DNA of 64,000 nucleotides. Source: Dactylosporangium sp. AC04546. GTDB taxonomy: Bacteria > Actinomycetota > Actinomycetes > Mycobacteriales > Micromonosporaceae. The translations under genes and the position numbers were made by a program. The stretch spans positions 4,112 to 68,111 of the forward strand of contig NZ_JAHYSG010000067.1 of NCBI RefSeq assembly GCF_022095675.1, written 5' to 3'. Shown here piece by piece: positions 54,286 through 62,584 of the stretch. The notes below the pieces were generated by a model. It had not been told where the DNA came from. It was given only the letters and a program-made list of their open reading frames with translations, and made no database searches. Numbering within the stretch: the stretch's first letter is position 1; every line of letters begins with the position of its first letter.

Positions 54286-55674
54286 ATGAACACACGCATG
54301 ATGTGGGCGATCCTCGGGCTGGTGCTGCTTGCCGACGGGCTCGACATGATCGACTCGACCGTCACGAACATCGCCGCGCCGACCATCGCCGGGCACCTCG
54401 GCGGCGGCGAGGCGCTCATCAAGTGGCTCGGCACCGCGTACATGCTGGCCATGGGCGTCCTGCTGGTCGTCGGCGGCCGGCTCGGCGACCGGTTCGGCCG
54501 GCGCCGGCTGTTCCTCGTCGGCATGGCCGGCTTCACCGCCGCCTCGGCCGTCGCCGGCCTCGCGCCCAGCCCGGCGGTGCTCATCGCCGGCCGGATCGCC
54601 CAGGGCGCGTTCGGCGCGCTGCTCATCCCGCAGGGCATGGCGATCATGACCCGGACCTTTTCGCGGGACATGCTGACGAAGGCGTTCGGCCTGTTCGGGC
54701 CGCTGCTCGGGGTGGCCACCGTCGGCGGGCCGGTGCTCGCCGGGTTCATCATCGACGCCGACCTGTTCGGGCTGTCCTGGCGGCCGATCTTCCTGGTCAA
54801 CCTGGTCCTCGGCGGTGTCGGGCTGGCCGTCGCCGCCCGGATCCTGCCGCGTGACGAGGGCGACCGCGCCACGGCCGTCGACGGCTGGGGCGCCGGGCTG
54901 CTCGCCGGCACGATGTTCGGCCTGCTGTACGGCCTGATCGAGGGCTCCACGAACGGCTGGACCGCCGGCCCGGCCGGGGCGATCGCCGCGGGGCTCGCCT
55001 GCTTCGCCGCGTTCGCGTACCGCCAGCGCACCGCCCCCGACCCGATCGTCAAGCCGTCGCTGCTGCGCAACCGCGGCTTCACGTCGGGCCTGCTCGTCGG
55101 CCTCGCGGTGTTCGCGGCGACGACCGGCCTGGTGTACGTCCTGTCGCTGTTCATCCAGGCCGGCCTGCACGCCTCGCCGCGCGGCGCCTCGCTGACCCTG
55201 CTGCCGCTGAGCCTCGGCATCATCGCCTCGGCGTTCGCCGCGATGGGCGGCCTCGTGGCCAGGCTCGGCCGCGGCCTCGTCTACATCGGCCTCGTGGTCG
55301 TGCTGCTCGGCGCCGGCTGGGTCCTCGCCCTGGTCGCCGCATCCGGCACCGGCCTGAGCGGATGGGCGCTCGCCCCGGCGGTGTTCGTGGTCGGCGTGGG
55401 CATGGGCCTGTGCTACAGCACCGTGTTCGACGTGGCCCTCGGCGACATCGGCGCGGACGAGGCCGGCAGCGCCAGCGGCTCGCTGAGCTCGATCCAGCAG
55501 CTCGCCGCCGGCCTCGGCTCGGCCGCCGTCACGTCGATCTTCTTCCACACCGCGACCGCGGGCCTCGACCACGCGACCACGGTCAGCCTGGTGGTCGTGC
55601 TGGCCCTGGTCGCGCTGAGCGTCCCGATCGTGACCCTCATGCCGCGCACGGCACCGGCCGAGGCGCACCACTGA
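54286..55674 (+). CDS. MFS drug exporter, DHA2 (EmrB/QacA) type
   Basis: A 462-residue proton-driven exporter with about 14 helices. Helix 1 has the DHA2 pattern LADGLDMIDSTVTNIAAPTIAGHL. Motif A is present as GGRLGDRFGRRRLFLVG, and motif C as GPLLGVATVGGPVLAGFI. ATG 54286 is chosen because of the promoter spacing; GTG 54262 and ATG 54274 are in frame. The last 38 bases overlap the FAD monooxygenase gene on the other strand. Export of an aromatic compound or antibiotic is likely. Confidence 0.9.
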   Translation: MNTRMMWAILGLVLLADGLDMIDSTVTNIAAPTIAGHLGGGEALIKWLGTAYMLAMGVLLVVGGRLGDRFGRRRLFLVGMAGFTAASAVAGLAPSPAVLIAGRIAQGAFGALLIPQGMAIMTRTFSRDMLTKAFGLFGPLLGVATVGGPVLAGFIIDADLFGLSWRPIFLVNLVLGGVGLAVAARILPRDEGDRATAVDGWGAGLLAGTMFGLLYGLIEGSTNGWTAGPAGAIAAGLACFAAFAYRQRTAPDPIVKPSLLRNRGFTSGLLVGLAVFAATTGLVYVLSLFIQAGLHASPRGASLTLLPLSLGIIASAFAAMGGLVARLGRGLVYIGLVVVLLGAGWVLALVAASGTGLSGWALAPAVFVVGVGMGLCYSTVFDVALGDIGADEAGSASGSLSSIQQLAAGLGSAAVTSIFFHTATAGLDHATTVSLVVVLALVALSVPIVTLMPRTAPAEAHH

Positions 55675-57058
55675 CCGGTGGCCCGAACCAGTGCTCGAGG
55701 GCCTCGCGCAGGCCCTCGGCGCCGTCGGTCTGGACCCAGGCGGTGTGGCCGTCGGGGCGCACGAGGATCGCCGGCCGGTCCGTCCCCGGCGTCACGACCA
55801 CGTGGCCGGCCCAGGGCTCCGCGATCTCCGCGAGGTCGTCCGGGCCGACCAGCACGCCGCGGCCCTGCTCCTGCAGCGCCGCGAGCGTGCCGTCGCCGGA
55901 CAGCGCCAGGCGGCCCAGCCAGGGGTGGTCGGCGGCGGGGACCATCGGGTAGCGGGTGTCGAGGCCCGTCACGGTCTCGGCGAGTGCCCGGTTGCCGTCC
56001 GGGTGCCGGGCGACGCGCGTCAGCAGGTCGGTGACGTTGCCGTCCGCCTCACCCAGCAGTACCTGAGCCTGCGTGTTGGCGAGCACGTGCTCGCCGGCGG
56101 CGTGGCGCTCGTCGTGGTACGTGCCGAGCAGGTGCGCCGGTGCGGTGCCCTTGACGGTCGCGGCGAGCTTCCAGCCGAGGTTGAACGCGTCGTCGAGCGC
56201 GACGTTGACCCCGATCGCGCCTGCCGGCGGGTGGATGTGGGCGGCGTCGCCGGCCAGGACGACCCGGCCACGGACGTACTCGGCGGCCTGCCGGGCGGCG
56301 TCGCCGAAGCGGGCCAGCCAGCGCACCTGCCGGATCGGGACGGGCCGGCCGAGGGCGGTCCCGACCGCGGCCTGGAACTCCTCGAGCGTCGGCGCGGCTC
56401 GTTCCGCACCGTTGTCGGCCGTGATGATCCGGACGTACCCCGGCCGCGGGATCACGAACACCCAGCCGCCCGGACCGCTCGACACGCCGAACGGCAGCGG
56501 CTCGGCCGGCTCGACGTCGCCGAGCAGCGACCAGCGGGTCGCCGGGGTGCCGGGGAAGGCGATGCCGGCCTGCTTGCGCACGGTGCTGCGGCTGCCGTCG
56601 CAGCCCACGACGTACCGCGCCCGCAGGCGGTACTCGCCGTCGCCGGTCGCGACCGTGACCTCGACCCCGTCGTCGTCCTGACGCAGGCCGCGCACCTCGT
56701 GCCCGCGCCGCAGGTCGGCCCCGCGCGCCACCGCGTGCGCTTCGAGGACCTCCTCGACGCGGGTCTGCGGGATGCCCAGCGAGTACGGGTGGTCGGTGTG
56801 CGTGCCCGCCAGCCCGAGCGTGACCGGCAGGCCGGAGAACGCGGCGTGCGGCACCTGCCAGCCCTCGGCGATGAGCGCGTCGGCCAGCCCGCGGCGGGCC
56901 AGCAGGTCGAGCGCGCGGGCGTTGAGGTTGAAGCCGCGGCAGAAGTCCGGCCGCCGCCGGTGCCGCTCGAGCACGACGGTGCCGACGCCCGCCAGCCGCA
57001 GCTCACACGCGAGCAGGAGTCCGGCTGGCCCGGCTCCGACGATGATGACGTCGATCAT
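55637..57058 (-). CDS. FAD-dependent aromatic monooxygenase
   Basis: A 473-residue hydroxylase of the PHBH/rifampicin-monooxygenase-like group. FAD motif GAGPAGLLLACEL (about 8-20), DG motif VVGCDGSRSTVRK, and GD motif VVLAGDAAHIHPPAGAIGVNVALDDAFNLGWKL are present. The C-terminal thioredoxin-like domain (ILVRPDGHTAWVQTD) is typical of the larger members, including those acting on antibiotics. ATG 57058 overlaps the PadR stop, so the two are one operon. An earlier start would run through the PadR gene in a wrong frame. Confidence 0.9.
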   Translation of the reverse strand: MIDVIIVGAGPAGLLLACELRLAGVGTVVLERHRRRPDFCRGFNLNARALDLLARRGLADALIAEGWQVPHAAFSGLPVTLGLAGTHTDHPYSLGIPQTRVEEVLEAHAVARGADLRRGHEVRGLRQDDDGVEVTVATGDGEYRLRARYVVGCDGSRSTVRKQAGIAFPGTPATRWSLLGDVEPAEPLPFGVSSGPGGWVFVIPRPGYVRIITADNGAERAAPTLEEFQAAVGTALGRPVPIRQVRWLARFGDAARQAAEYVRGRVVLAGDAAHIHPPAGAIGVNVALDDAFNLGWKLAATVKGTAPAHLLGTYHDERHAAGEHVLANTQAQVLLGEADGNVTDLLTRVARHPDGNRALAETVTGLDTRYPMVPAADHPWLGRLALSGDGTLAALQEQGRGVLVGPDDLAEIAEPWAGHVVVTPGTDRPAILVRPDGHTAWVQTDGAEGLREALEHWFGPPVSGAPRPVPCAA

Positions 57059-57639
57059 GTGGTACCTCCGGTCGGCCACGTCAGCGACCCGGCGCGGATC
57101 TCGTCGCGGATGCCCTGCGTCCACGCCAGCTCGGACTCCCACGCGTGCAGCGCGTACTCGACCTCGATCATGAACAACCGCGGCACCTGTCCGGCGCCGA
57201 CGGTCGCGGCCAGGGCCGTCCGGCCCTCCTCGATCCGCTGCACCAGGTGCCCGGCCCGCTCGGCGAGCGCGTCGGCGGCGCCGTCCGGCCCGAGTGCGCC
57301 CAGGTAGGAGACGGCGGCGATGAACTTCGGGTACTCCGCGACGGGCACCCGGATGAGCTCGTCGATCCACACGACGAACTCGCGCCGGCCGAGGTCGGTG
57401 AGCCCGTACACGGTCCGCTCCGGCCGCCGCCCGTCCCGCATGGTCTCGACCGGCTCGATCCACTCGTGCCGGACGAGCGCCTCGACGGTGTCGTACAGCG
57501 AGCCGGAGTTGATTTTGAAACTGCTGTCCTTGCTGCGTTCGCGCAGCGTGGACGCCATCTCGTAGGGGTGCATGTCGCGCTCCTGGAGGAGGCCGAGCAC
57601 CGCCAGCGCGAGGGTGTTGGAGATCTTCCGCTTCGCCAC
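57055..57639 (-). CDS. PadR-family transcriptional regulator
   Basis: A 194-residue regulator. The winged helix is TLALAVLGLLQERDMHPYEMASTLRERSKDSSFKINSGSLYDTVEALVRHEWIEP with the family basic wing (RDGRRPERTVYGLTDLGRREF). The C-terminal domain is helical. PadR proteins are released by phenolic or antibiotic ligands. The start is GTG 57639. It is the first gene of the operon with the FAD monooxygenase, a classic pair for an aromatic-substrate sensor and its modifying enzyme. Confidence 0.9.
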   Translation of the reverse strand: MAKRKISNTLALAVLGLLQERDMHPYEMASTLRERSKDSSFKINSGSLYDTVEALVRHEWIEPVETMRDGRRPERTVYGLTDLGRREFVVWIDELIRVPVAEYPKFIAAVSYLGALGPDGAADALAERAGHLVQRIEEGRTALAATVGAGQVPRLFMIEVEYALHAWESELAWTQGIRDEIRAGSLTWPTGGTT

Positions 57640-57659
57640 GTCACATCCTCGGTTCCTAT

Positions 57660-57675
57660 TAGCCGGATCCGACTA
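57660..57675. promoter_or_regulatory. Candidate PadR operator
   Basis: TAGCCGGATCCGACTA is a 16-base palindrome with one mismatched pair. It lies 21 bases upstream of the PadR start. Confidence 0.6.
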
Positions 57676-57701
57676 TAAGGACGCGACTATGCCCCGTCAA
57701 C

Positions 57702-57739
57702 ACGACCGCGCGCAGCCCCCGGGGACTGCGCGCGGTCGT
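57702..57739. terminator. Terminator of the DUF4328 gene
   Basis: A perfect 14-bp stem (ACGACCGCGCGCAG and its complement) with a 10-base loop, 15 bases after the stop on the minus strand. Confidence 0.8.
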
Positions 57740-57753
57740 TGTCGGTGCGTGGG

Positions 57754-58386
57754 TCAGGCGGTGGCCGGGGCGCCGTCCTGCCAGGTGGTGACGCGGCGGA
57801 CGAGGAGGGCCCCCATGAGCGCGGCGAGGGCGCCGGCGGCGGCGGTCACGATCGCGACGCCCGTCGGGGTGGTGACCTGGGTCGTGCCGTCGGCCCAGGT
57901 GGTCGCTTCGGTGTAGCTGAAGAGGCTGACGATCAGGGCCAGCCACCAGGCGGTGACGACGCGATCCGAGGTCCAGGTTCGGTCGGGGGAGCTGCGGGCG
58001 AAGATCTCCTTGACGACCAGGTACGGGATGACGAGGTTCGCCAGCGGGATGAACCAGCCGCCGATCGTCCAGCCCTTGCGCCAGCCGACGTTGTTGTCGT
58101 TGCGCCGGTCGAAGTTGTCGCGGGCGAGGTACAGCCAGACGATGAAGACGACCAGCACCAGTGTGCGGGCGGAGTTCAGCACGACCGCCCCGAGTTCCTC
58201 GCCGGAGAACACGCTGAGGCCGAAGTTGGTCTGCGTCTGCACGATCCGCCCGGTGCCGGGCTCGGGCGTGTCGTACGCGCGGACGACGGTGAAGACGTGG
58301 GCCAGGCTCACGGCCGCGAGGGCGGCGACGACGACCCAGCCGATCGTTTGCAATCTATGTGGTGCCGCAACGCGAATGTCGCTCAT
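57754..58386 (-). CDS. DUF4328 membrane protein
   Basis: A 210-residue protein with about four membrane helices. The diagnostic DUF4328 block is WRKGWTIGGWFIPLANLVIPYLVVKEI. Others with this domain often carry a zinc-ribbon or proline-rich head; this one does not. The function is unknown. A good terminator follows it, so it is probably monocistronic. Confidence 0.8.
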   Translation of the reverse strand: MSDIRVAAPHRLQTIGWVVVAALAAVSLAHVFTVVRAYDTPEPGTGRIVQTQTNFGLSVFSGEELGAVVLNSARTLVLVVFIVWLYLARDNFDRRNDNNVGWRKGWTIGGWFIPLANLVIPYLVVKEIFARSSPDRTWTSDRVVTAWWLALIVSLFSYTEATTWADGTTQVTTPTGVAIVTAAAGALAALMGALLVRRVTTWQDGAPATA

Positions 58387-58560
58387 GCCTCGCGGAGCCT
58401 AGTCACCGCCCGCAACCGTCGTTCTTCCTGCTCGTGAGCCATCTTGGCTGCTCAGAGCGGGGGTGCGGGGTCGGCGGGCGGTCGTTGGCGTCGTGGTGTC
58501 GGCAAGGTCCCACCAGAGCTGTCCGTCTTCCGTCAAGCACGGCCGCCGGTCCCGGCCGCC

Positions 58561-59436
58561 TCACGCCTCCGGCTCACGCCTCCGCAGCTCGCCAGCGGCT
58601 TGGCGGTCGCGGCGCATCCCGGCAGCCTGGCCAGGTGCGAGCACGAACCGGCGCCAGGCGAGGACTCCGCACAACGCGAACCCCAGCGCGTTGCCGAGCC
58701 CGTGGGTGGCGACCATCCACGAGAGCGACAGGTGCGGCAGACCGGTCGCGCGGCCGAGCGCCCAGTCGACGGCCAGCACCATGGTGGCGACGAGCACGAC
58801 GGCCGAGGTCACCAGCAGCGCGCGGGTGGTGCGGTCGGCGTCGCGGCGCAGGCGCACGGTGAGCCAGCCGGTGAGCCACATGCCGGCGGTGAGCACGACC
58901 GCTCCCGCGAGCTCGACCCAGTCGTTGGTGAAGTATCCGAGGAACACCAGCCCGATCCCGCCCGGCACGGACAGCGCCGCCGCCCGGCCCGCGAGGGTCT
59001 CCCCGCTGAGCCGGCAGACCAGCCCGGCCACGAGCGCGGCGACGAACCCGGCGTAGTGGAAGTGGGCCACGGTGAGCGACAGGATCTCGACCCGGAACCC
59101 GAACAGGCGGTACCCGGCCCGCTCGGCGACGAGCGCGCTGGCGGCCACCGCGGGCGAGGCCAGCGCGGTCAACACGGCGATCTCCCGCGGCGGAGGTATC
59201 CGCAGCGCCCACAGCCTCCCGGGGATGGCGCCGGCCAGCCACAGGGTCGCGAGCAGGTACGCCGTGGCCAGCGCGGCGGCCGGCCAGCCGCGCGGCAGCC
59301 ATAGCGACAGTGCGCCCAAGCCGGCCCCGAGCAGCCACAGCGCCCGCCGGTGCCAGGGCCACGGCCGGTCGACGAGGTCGAGCCCCAGCGGCACGACCAC
59401 GAGCATGCCGAGACACAACAGCGCGTTCAGCAGCAC
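58561..59436 (-). CDS. YndJ-like membrane protein
   Basis: A 291-residue protein with about eight to nine membrane helices and few charged residues. The block FRVEILSLTVAHFHYAGFVAALVAGLV resembles the YndJ family (conserved AHFHYAGF). The function is unknown. Two TTGAAC-NN-GTTCAA palindromes lie 12 and 45 bases upstream, but no regulator gene is adjacent. Confidence 0.7.
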   Translation of the reverse strand: MLLNALLCLGMLVVVPLGLDLVDRPWPWHRRALWLLGAGLGALSLWLPRGWPAAALATAYLLATLWLAGAIPGRLWALRIPPPREIAVLTALASPAVAASALVAERAGYRLFGFRVEILSLTVAHFHYAGFVAALVAGLVCRLSGETLAGRAAALSVPGGIGLVFLGYFTNDWVELAGAVVLTAGMWLTGWLTVRLRRDADRTTRALLVTSAVVLVATMVLAVDWALGRATGLPHLSLSWMVATHGLGNALGFALCGVLAWRRFVLAPGQAAGMRRDRQAAGELRRREPEA

Positions 59437-59447
59437 GGCGAGCCTCC

Positions 59448-59494
59448 TTGAACGGGTTCAACTCGACTGTAGCCGCCGACTTGAACATGTTCAA
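59448..59494. promoter_or_regulatory. Paired TTGAAC-NN-GTTCAA palindromes
   Basis: TTGAACGGGTTCAA (59448-59461) and TTGAACATGTTCAA (59481-59494) are both perfect and 33 bases apart. They precede the YndJ-like gene on the minus strand. This is the style of a TetR-type operator pair. Confidence 0.7.
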
Positions 59495-59594
59495 CATGGC
59501 ATTCTGGCGTCCGATGTCGATCCGGGCGGTCGTCGTTCGTGTAGTGGTGGGACGCCGGCGTCGGGCCGGTGGTGCGCGAGGACGGTGAGAGCGG

Positions 59595-60428
59595 ATGGAT
59601 GAGGTGCGGACGCTGGTGAGCGGGCGCGGGCTGGTGGAGGCACCGCGATGGCACGGCGACCGGCTGTACTTCTCGGACTGGACCGCGGGCGAGGTCCTCA
59701 CGGTCGGCCCGGACGGCGTCGCCGAGGTGGTCGCGCGGGTCGCGTCGCTGCCGCTGTGCACGGCGTGGCTGCCCGACGGCCGGATGGTGATCGTCTCGTC
59801 CACCGAGGGCCGGCTGCTGCGCCGGGAGACCGACGGCACCCTCGTCACGCACGCCGAGCTCGGCCGGCCGGGCTGGAACGACGTGGTGGCCGACGGCCGC
59901 GGAAACGTCTACGTGAACCGGGTCGACTTCGACCCGACGGCCGGCGAGGCGGCCCGGCCGGGTGAGGTCTTCCTGGCCACGGCCGACGGTTCGGTCCAAC
60001 GAGCGGCCGGCGACATCGCCTTCCCCAACGGCATGGCGGTCACGCCCGACAACACCACCCTGATCGTCGCCGACTCCTACCGCCATGCGCTGGTGGGCTT
60101 CGACATCGCCGAGGACGGCACCCTGTCGAACCGCCGGGTCTGGGCCGGCCTCGGCGAGGCCTTCCCCGACGGCATCTGCCTCGACGCCGAGGGCGCCGTC
60201 TGGTACGCCGACGTGCCCAACCGCCGCTGCGTCCGCGTCGCCGAGGGCGGCAAGGTCCTGCAGACCATCACCCTCGACCGCGGCGCCTTCGCCTGCGTCC
60301 TGGGCGGCACCACGCTGTACATCACGGCGGCCGAGTGGCAGGGCATGACCGAGGACGAGATGGTGACCCCCGGCTCCGGCCAGATCCTCGCGGTGGAGGT
60401 CGACGTCCCGGGCGCCGGCTGGCCCTGA
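59595..60428 (+). CDS. SMP-30/gluconolactonase-like protein
   Basis: A 277-residue six-bladed propeller hydrolase. Conserved elements are VEAPRWHGDRLYFSDW with the metal-binding Glu, GWNDVVADGRGNVYVN with the metal-binding Asn and Asp, DIAFPNGMAVTPDNTTLIVADSY, and FPDGICLDAEGAVWYADV. These residues line the calcium or zinc site in SMP-30 lactonases. A lactone or sugar-acid substrate is likely but not shown. It is followed after 30 bases by the SMI1-like gene. Confidence 0.87.
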   Translation: MDEVRTLVSGRGLVEAPRWHGDRLYFSDWTAGEVLTVGPDGVAEVVARVASLPLCTAWLPDGRMVIVSSTEGRLLRRETDGTLVTHAELGRPGWNDVVADGRGNVYVNRVDFDPTAGEAARPGEVFLATADGSVQRAAGDIAFPNGMAVTPDNTTLIVADSYRHALVGFDIAEDGTLSNRRVWAGLGEAFPDGICLDAEGAVWYADVPNRRCVRVAEGGKVLQTITLDRGAFACVLGGTTLYITAAEWQGMTEDEMVTPGSGQILAVEVDVPGAGWP

Positions 60429-60458
60429 CCCGGACGGCCGCGGGCCTAGGATCACGGC

Positions 60459-61367
60459 ATGACCGACGAGGCGGCCTACCGCGCGGCGGCGGGCCGGGTC
60501 GCCCGGCTCGCCCGTGCCCTGTCCCAGCTCGCCGACCTGCCGACGCCTGAGCGGTTCGCCGACCTCGTGGCGACGGCGGTGCCGGACGAGGACGTCGCGT
60601 TCGTCGCATCCGACTGGGCCACGGCGTCGGTGACCATGGAGCTGGCCGACTTCGGCCGCCCCCGCGACCTCGACCCCGACGACTTCGACGACGATGATGC
60701 CTTCGACGCCGCTCGCGACCGGCCATTCCACGAGGCGGACGCCGTCGTCGCGATCGTGGCCGGCGCGCTCGGGCTCGAGCCGGCCGGCCCGTTCGCCGTC
60801 GACGTCCACGCCGACCACGGATCGCGGGTGCTCCTGCGGACCGGTCACTGGGTGGTGTCCGTGGCCGCGGTGCAGCCCGACCCGGAGTTCCCGATCACCG
60901 TCGAGGCCGCCGTCACCTACGGCGCCGATCTGCCGGGCCGGCTCGCGCGGCTCGTGGGCGACCCGCCGGGCGGCGGGACGGTCGACTGGGAGAAGGTGTC
61001 GGCTCGGATGCTGGTCGACCTGCCCGCCGACTACCGCTGGCTGATGGAGCACTACGGACCGGGCACCTTCGACGGCTACCTCACGCTCATCCCGCCCGAC
61101 GAGCTGCCCACGCCCGAGCCGTGGGCGGACGCGCTGCCGGTGGCCACGACCACCGACGAGGCCGTCGTGTCCTACGACCTGGACCCGCGCTGGCACAGCG
61201 ACCACTGGGGAATCCAGATCGACAGCCCGCGCAGCCGTCCGTGGTCCGTGTCGACCAGCCTGCTCTACTTCCTCGTCATCACCCTGTCCGGCGCATACCC
61301 AGTGCCGGGATTCCGTGACGGATTCCCGAGCGGCGCCCCCCGCTTCGTGCCTGCGGCCAAGGCCTGA
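60459..61367 (+). CDS. SMI1/KNR4-like (SUKH) protein
   Basis: A 302-residue protein with an acidic middle (FGRPRDLDPDDFDDDDAFDAA) and a C-terminal SUKH-like segment: LVDLPADYRWLMEHYGPGTFDGYLTLIPPDELPT. SUKH domains often act as immunity proteins for polymorphic toxins, but no toxin gene is next to it. TAGGAT lies 6 bases before the ATG (leaderless). The function is unknown. Confidence 0.55.
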   Translation: MTDEAAYRAAAGRVARLARALSQLADLPTPERFADLVATAVPDEDVAFVASDWATASVTMELADFGRPRDLDPDDFDDDDAFDAARDRPFHEADAVVAIVAGALGLEPAGPFAVDVHADHGSRVLLRTGHWVVSVAAVQPDPEFPITVEAAVTYGADLPGRLARLVGDPPGGGTVDWEKVSARMLVDLPADYRWLMEHYGPGTFDGYLTLIPPDELPTPEPWADALPVATTTDEAVVSYDLDPRWHSDHWGIQIDSPRSRPWSVSTSLLYFLVITLSGAYPVPGFRDGFPSGAPRFVPAAKA

Positions 61368-61385
61368 TCCCCGTCTCACGGGGTC

Positions 61386-61460
61386 GAGTCTCGCGGGTCG
61401 GCGGTGTCAGCACGGTGTCAGCGGACGACACCGTGCCGACACCGGCCGGCTGCGAGACTC
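61386..61460. terminator. Large hairpin between convergent genes
   Basis: GAGTCTCGC (61386-61394) pairs with 61452-61460, and the inner CGGTGTCAGCACGGTGTC pairs with a near-perfect complement (17 of 18). It ends 3 bases before the esterase stop and can terminate transcription from both sides. Confidence 0.75.
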
Positions 61461-61462
61461 GG

Positions 61463-62425
61463 TCATCCGATCCGGGCGTTGATGAGATCGGCGAGCTCCT
61501 CCGTGGCCCGGTGACATGCCGCGGAGTAGCGGGTGAACTGGGGGAAGCCGTGGGTCAGGTCGGGGTTGTGGACGTAGGTCAGGTTGTTGCCGGCGGCGGC
61601 GAGCTTGCGGGCGTAGGCATGGCCGACGTCGCGGAGCGGGTCGAAGCCGTTCGTGACGAGGATCGTCGGCGGCAGGTCCGCGTGCGAGGATGCGTACATC
61701 GGGGTGACGTATGGATCGCGGCCGTCGTCCGTGTTGTTCAGCAGGTTGCGGACCATCTCGTAGATGCCGTTCGTCTCCAGGTACAGCCCCGCCCGGTTCT
61801 CGCTGCCCGCCACGGTGTCACCCGGGAACGCCGCCTCCGGGAAGAGCGGCACCTGCAGCGCCAGCCGGGGCCCGCCCTCGTCGCGCAGCTTGAGCGCGAC
61901 GACACAGGTCATGTTGCCGCCGGCGGAGTCGCCGCCGAGCGCGATCTTCCCCGGGTCGACGCCCTCCTGCGCGGCGTTGTCGAAGAGCCAGCGCACGAAG
62001 AACTCGATCTCGTCGATCTGCACCGGATACTTCGCCTCGGGCGCGAGCTGGTAGTCCACGACGTATGTGGCGATCCCGGCGCGCTCGGCGATGATGCGCA
62101 TCGCGGTCTCGAACTCGTCGAGCGTGCCGTAGGTGAAGCCGCCCCCGTGCACGTAGACCATGGCGCCGATCGGATCGCTCGCCGGCCTCGTCGGGGTGTG
62201 CCGCCGGACGGTGAGCGACCCGTGCGGGCCGGGCAGCACCAGCGTGTCGACGTCGCCGATGGGCGGCCACGGTCCCTCGCCGAGCACCGCGTGGTCGCGC
62301 CGCCCCTGGGCGACCGGCACATCGGCGCCGAGCGTGGGCCCGGTCGGCAGCCAGTCGGCGAGCTCCGGGTCGAGCGTCCCGCGGCCGACGGACTCCGGGA
62401 TCGTGGTTCGGTCGTAGACCGGCAT
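61463..62425 (-). CDS. HSL-family alpha/beta hydrolase (esterase)
   Basis: A 320-residue esterase. The oxyanion motif is YVHGGGFTYG, the nucleophile Ser is in GGDSAGGN, the acid Asp in NGFDPLRD and the His in NPDLTHGFPQF, all in the order of the hormone-sensitive-lipase family. It hydrolyses acyl esters of small alcohols or aromatics. The start is ATG 62425; a much longer open frame upstream in this phase is a shadow of the P450 region. The divergent neighbour is a P450 gene 160 bases away. Confidence 0.9.
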   Translation of the reverse strand: MPVYDRTTIPESVGRGTLDPELADWLPTGPTLGADVPVAQGRRDHAVLGEGPWPPIGDVDTLVLPGPHGSLTVRRHTPTRPASDPIGAMVYVHGGGFTYGTLDEFETAMRIIAERAGIATYVVDYQLAPEAKYPVQIDEIEFFVRWLFDNAAQEGVDPGKIALGGDSAGGNMTCVVALKLRDEGGPRLALQVPLFPEAAFPGDTVAGSENRAGLYLETNGIYEMVRNLLNNTDDGRDPYVTPMYASSHADLPPTILVTNGFDPLRDVGHAYARKLAAAGNNLTYVHNPDLTHGFPQFTRYSAACHRATEELADLINARIG

Positions 62426-62584
62426 GGCCCCTCCAGATGGTCTCGGTTCGCCGGGGGAGCTGCGCCGCCCGGTCGCCGGTTCCCGGTCGCCGGGGGAGAT
62501 GCCCCGGGCTCGGACCGCCTCCACCGGAGGCTGAGTGACTTCCGGGTGAGGCGGTCGCCGGGCGCCGTCCGTAGCGTGGGTGCC

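Noticed and set aside
60459..61367. Toxin-immunity locus based on the SUKH-like protein
   Set aside because: No polymorphic toxin, secretion signal or small toxin gene is adjacent; the neighbours are a lactonase and an esterase.
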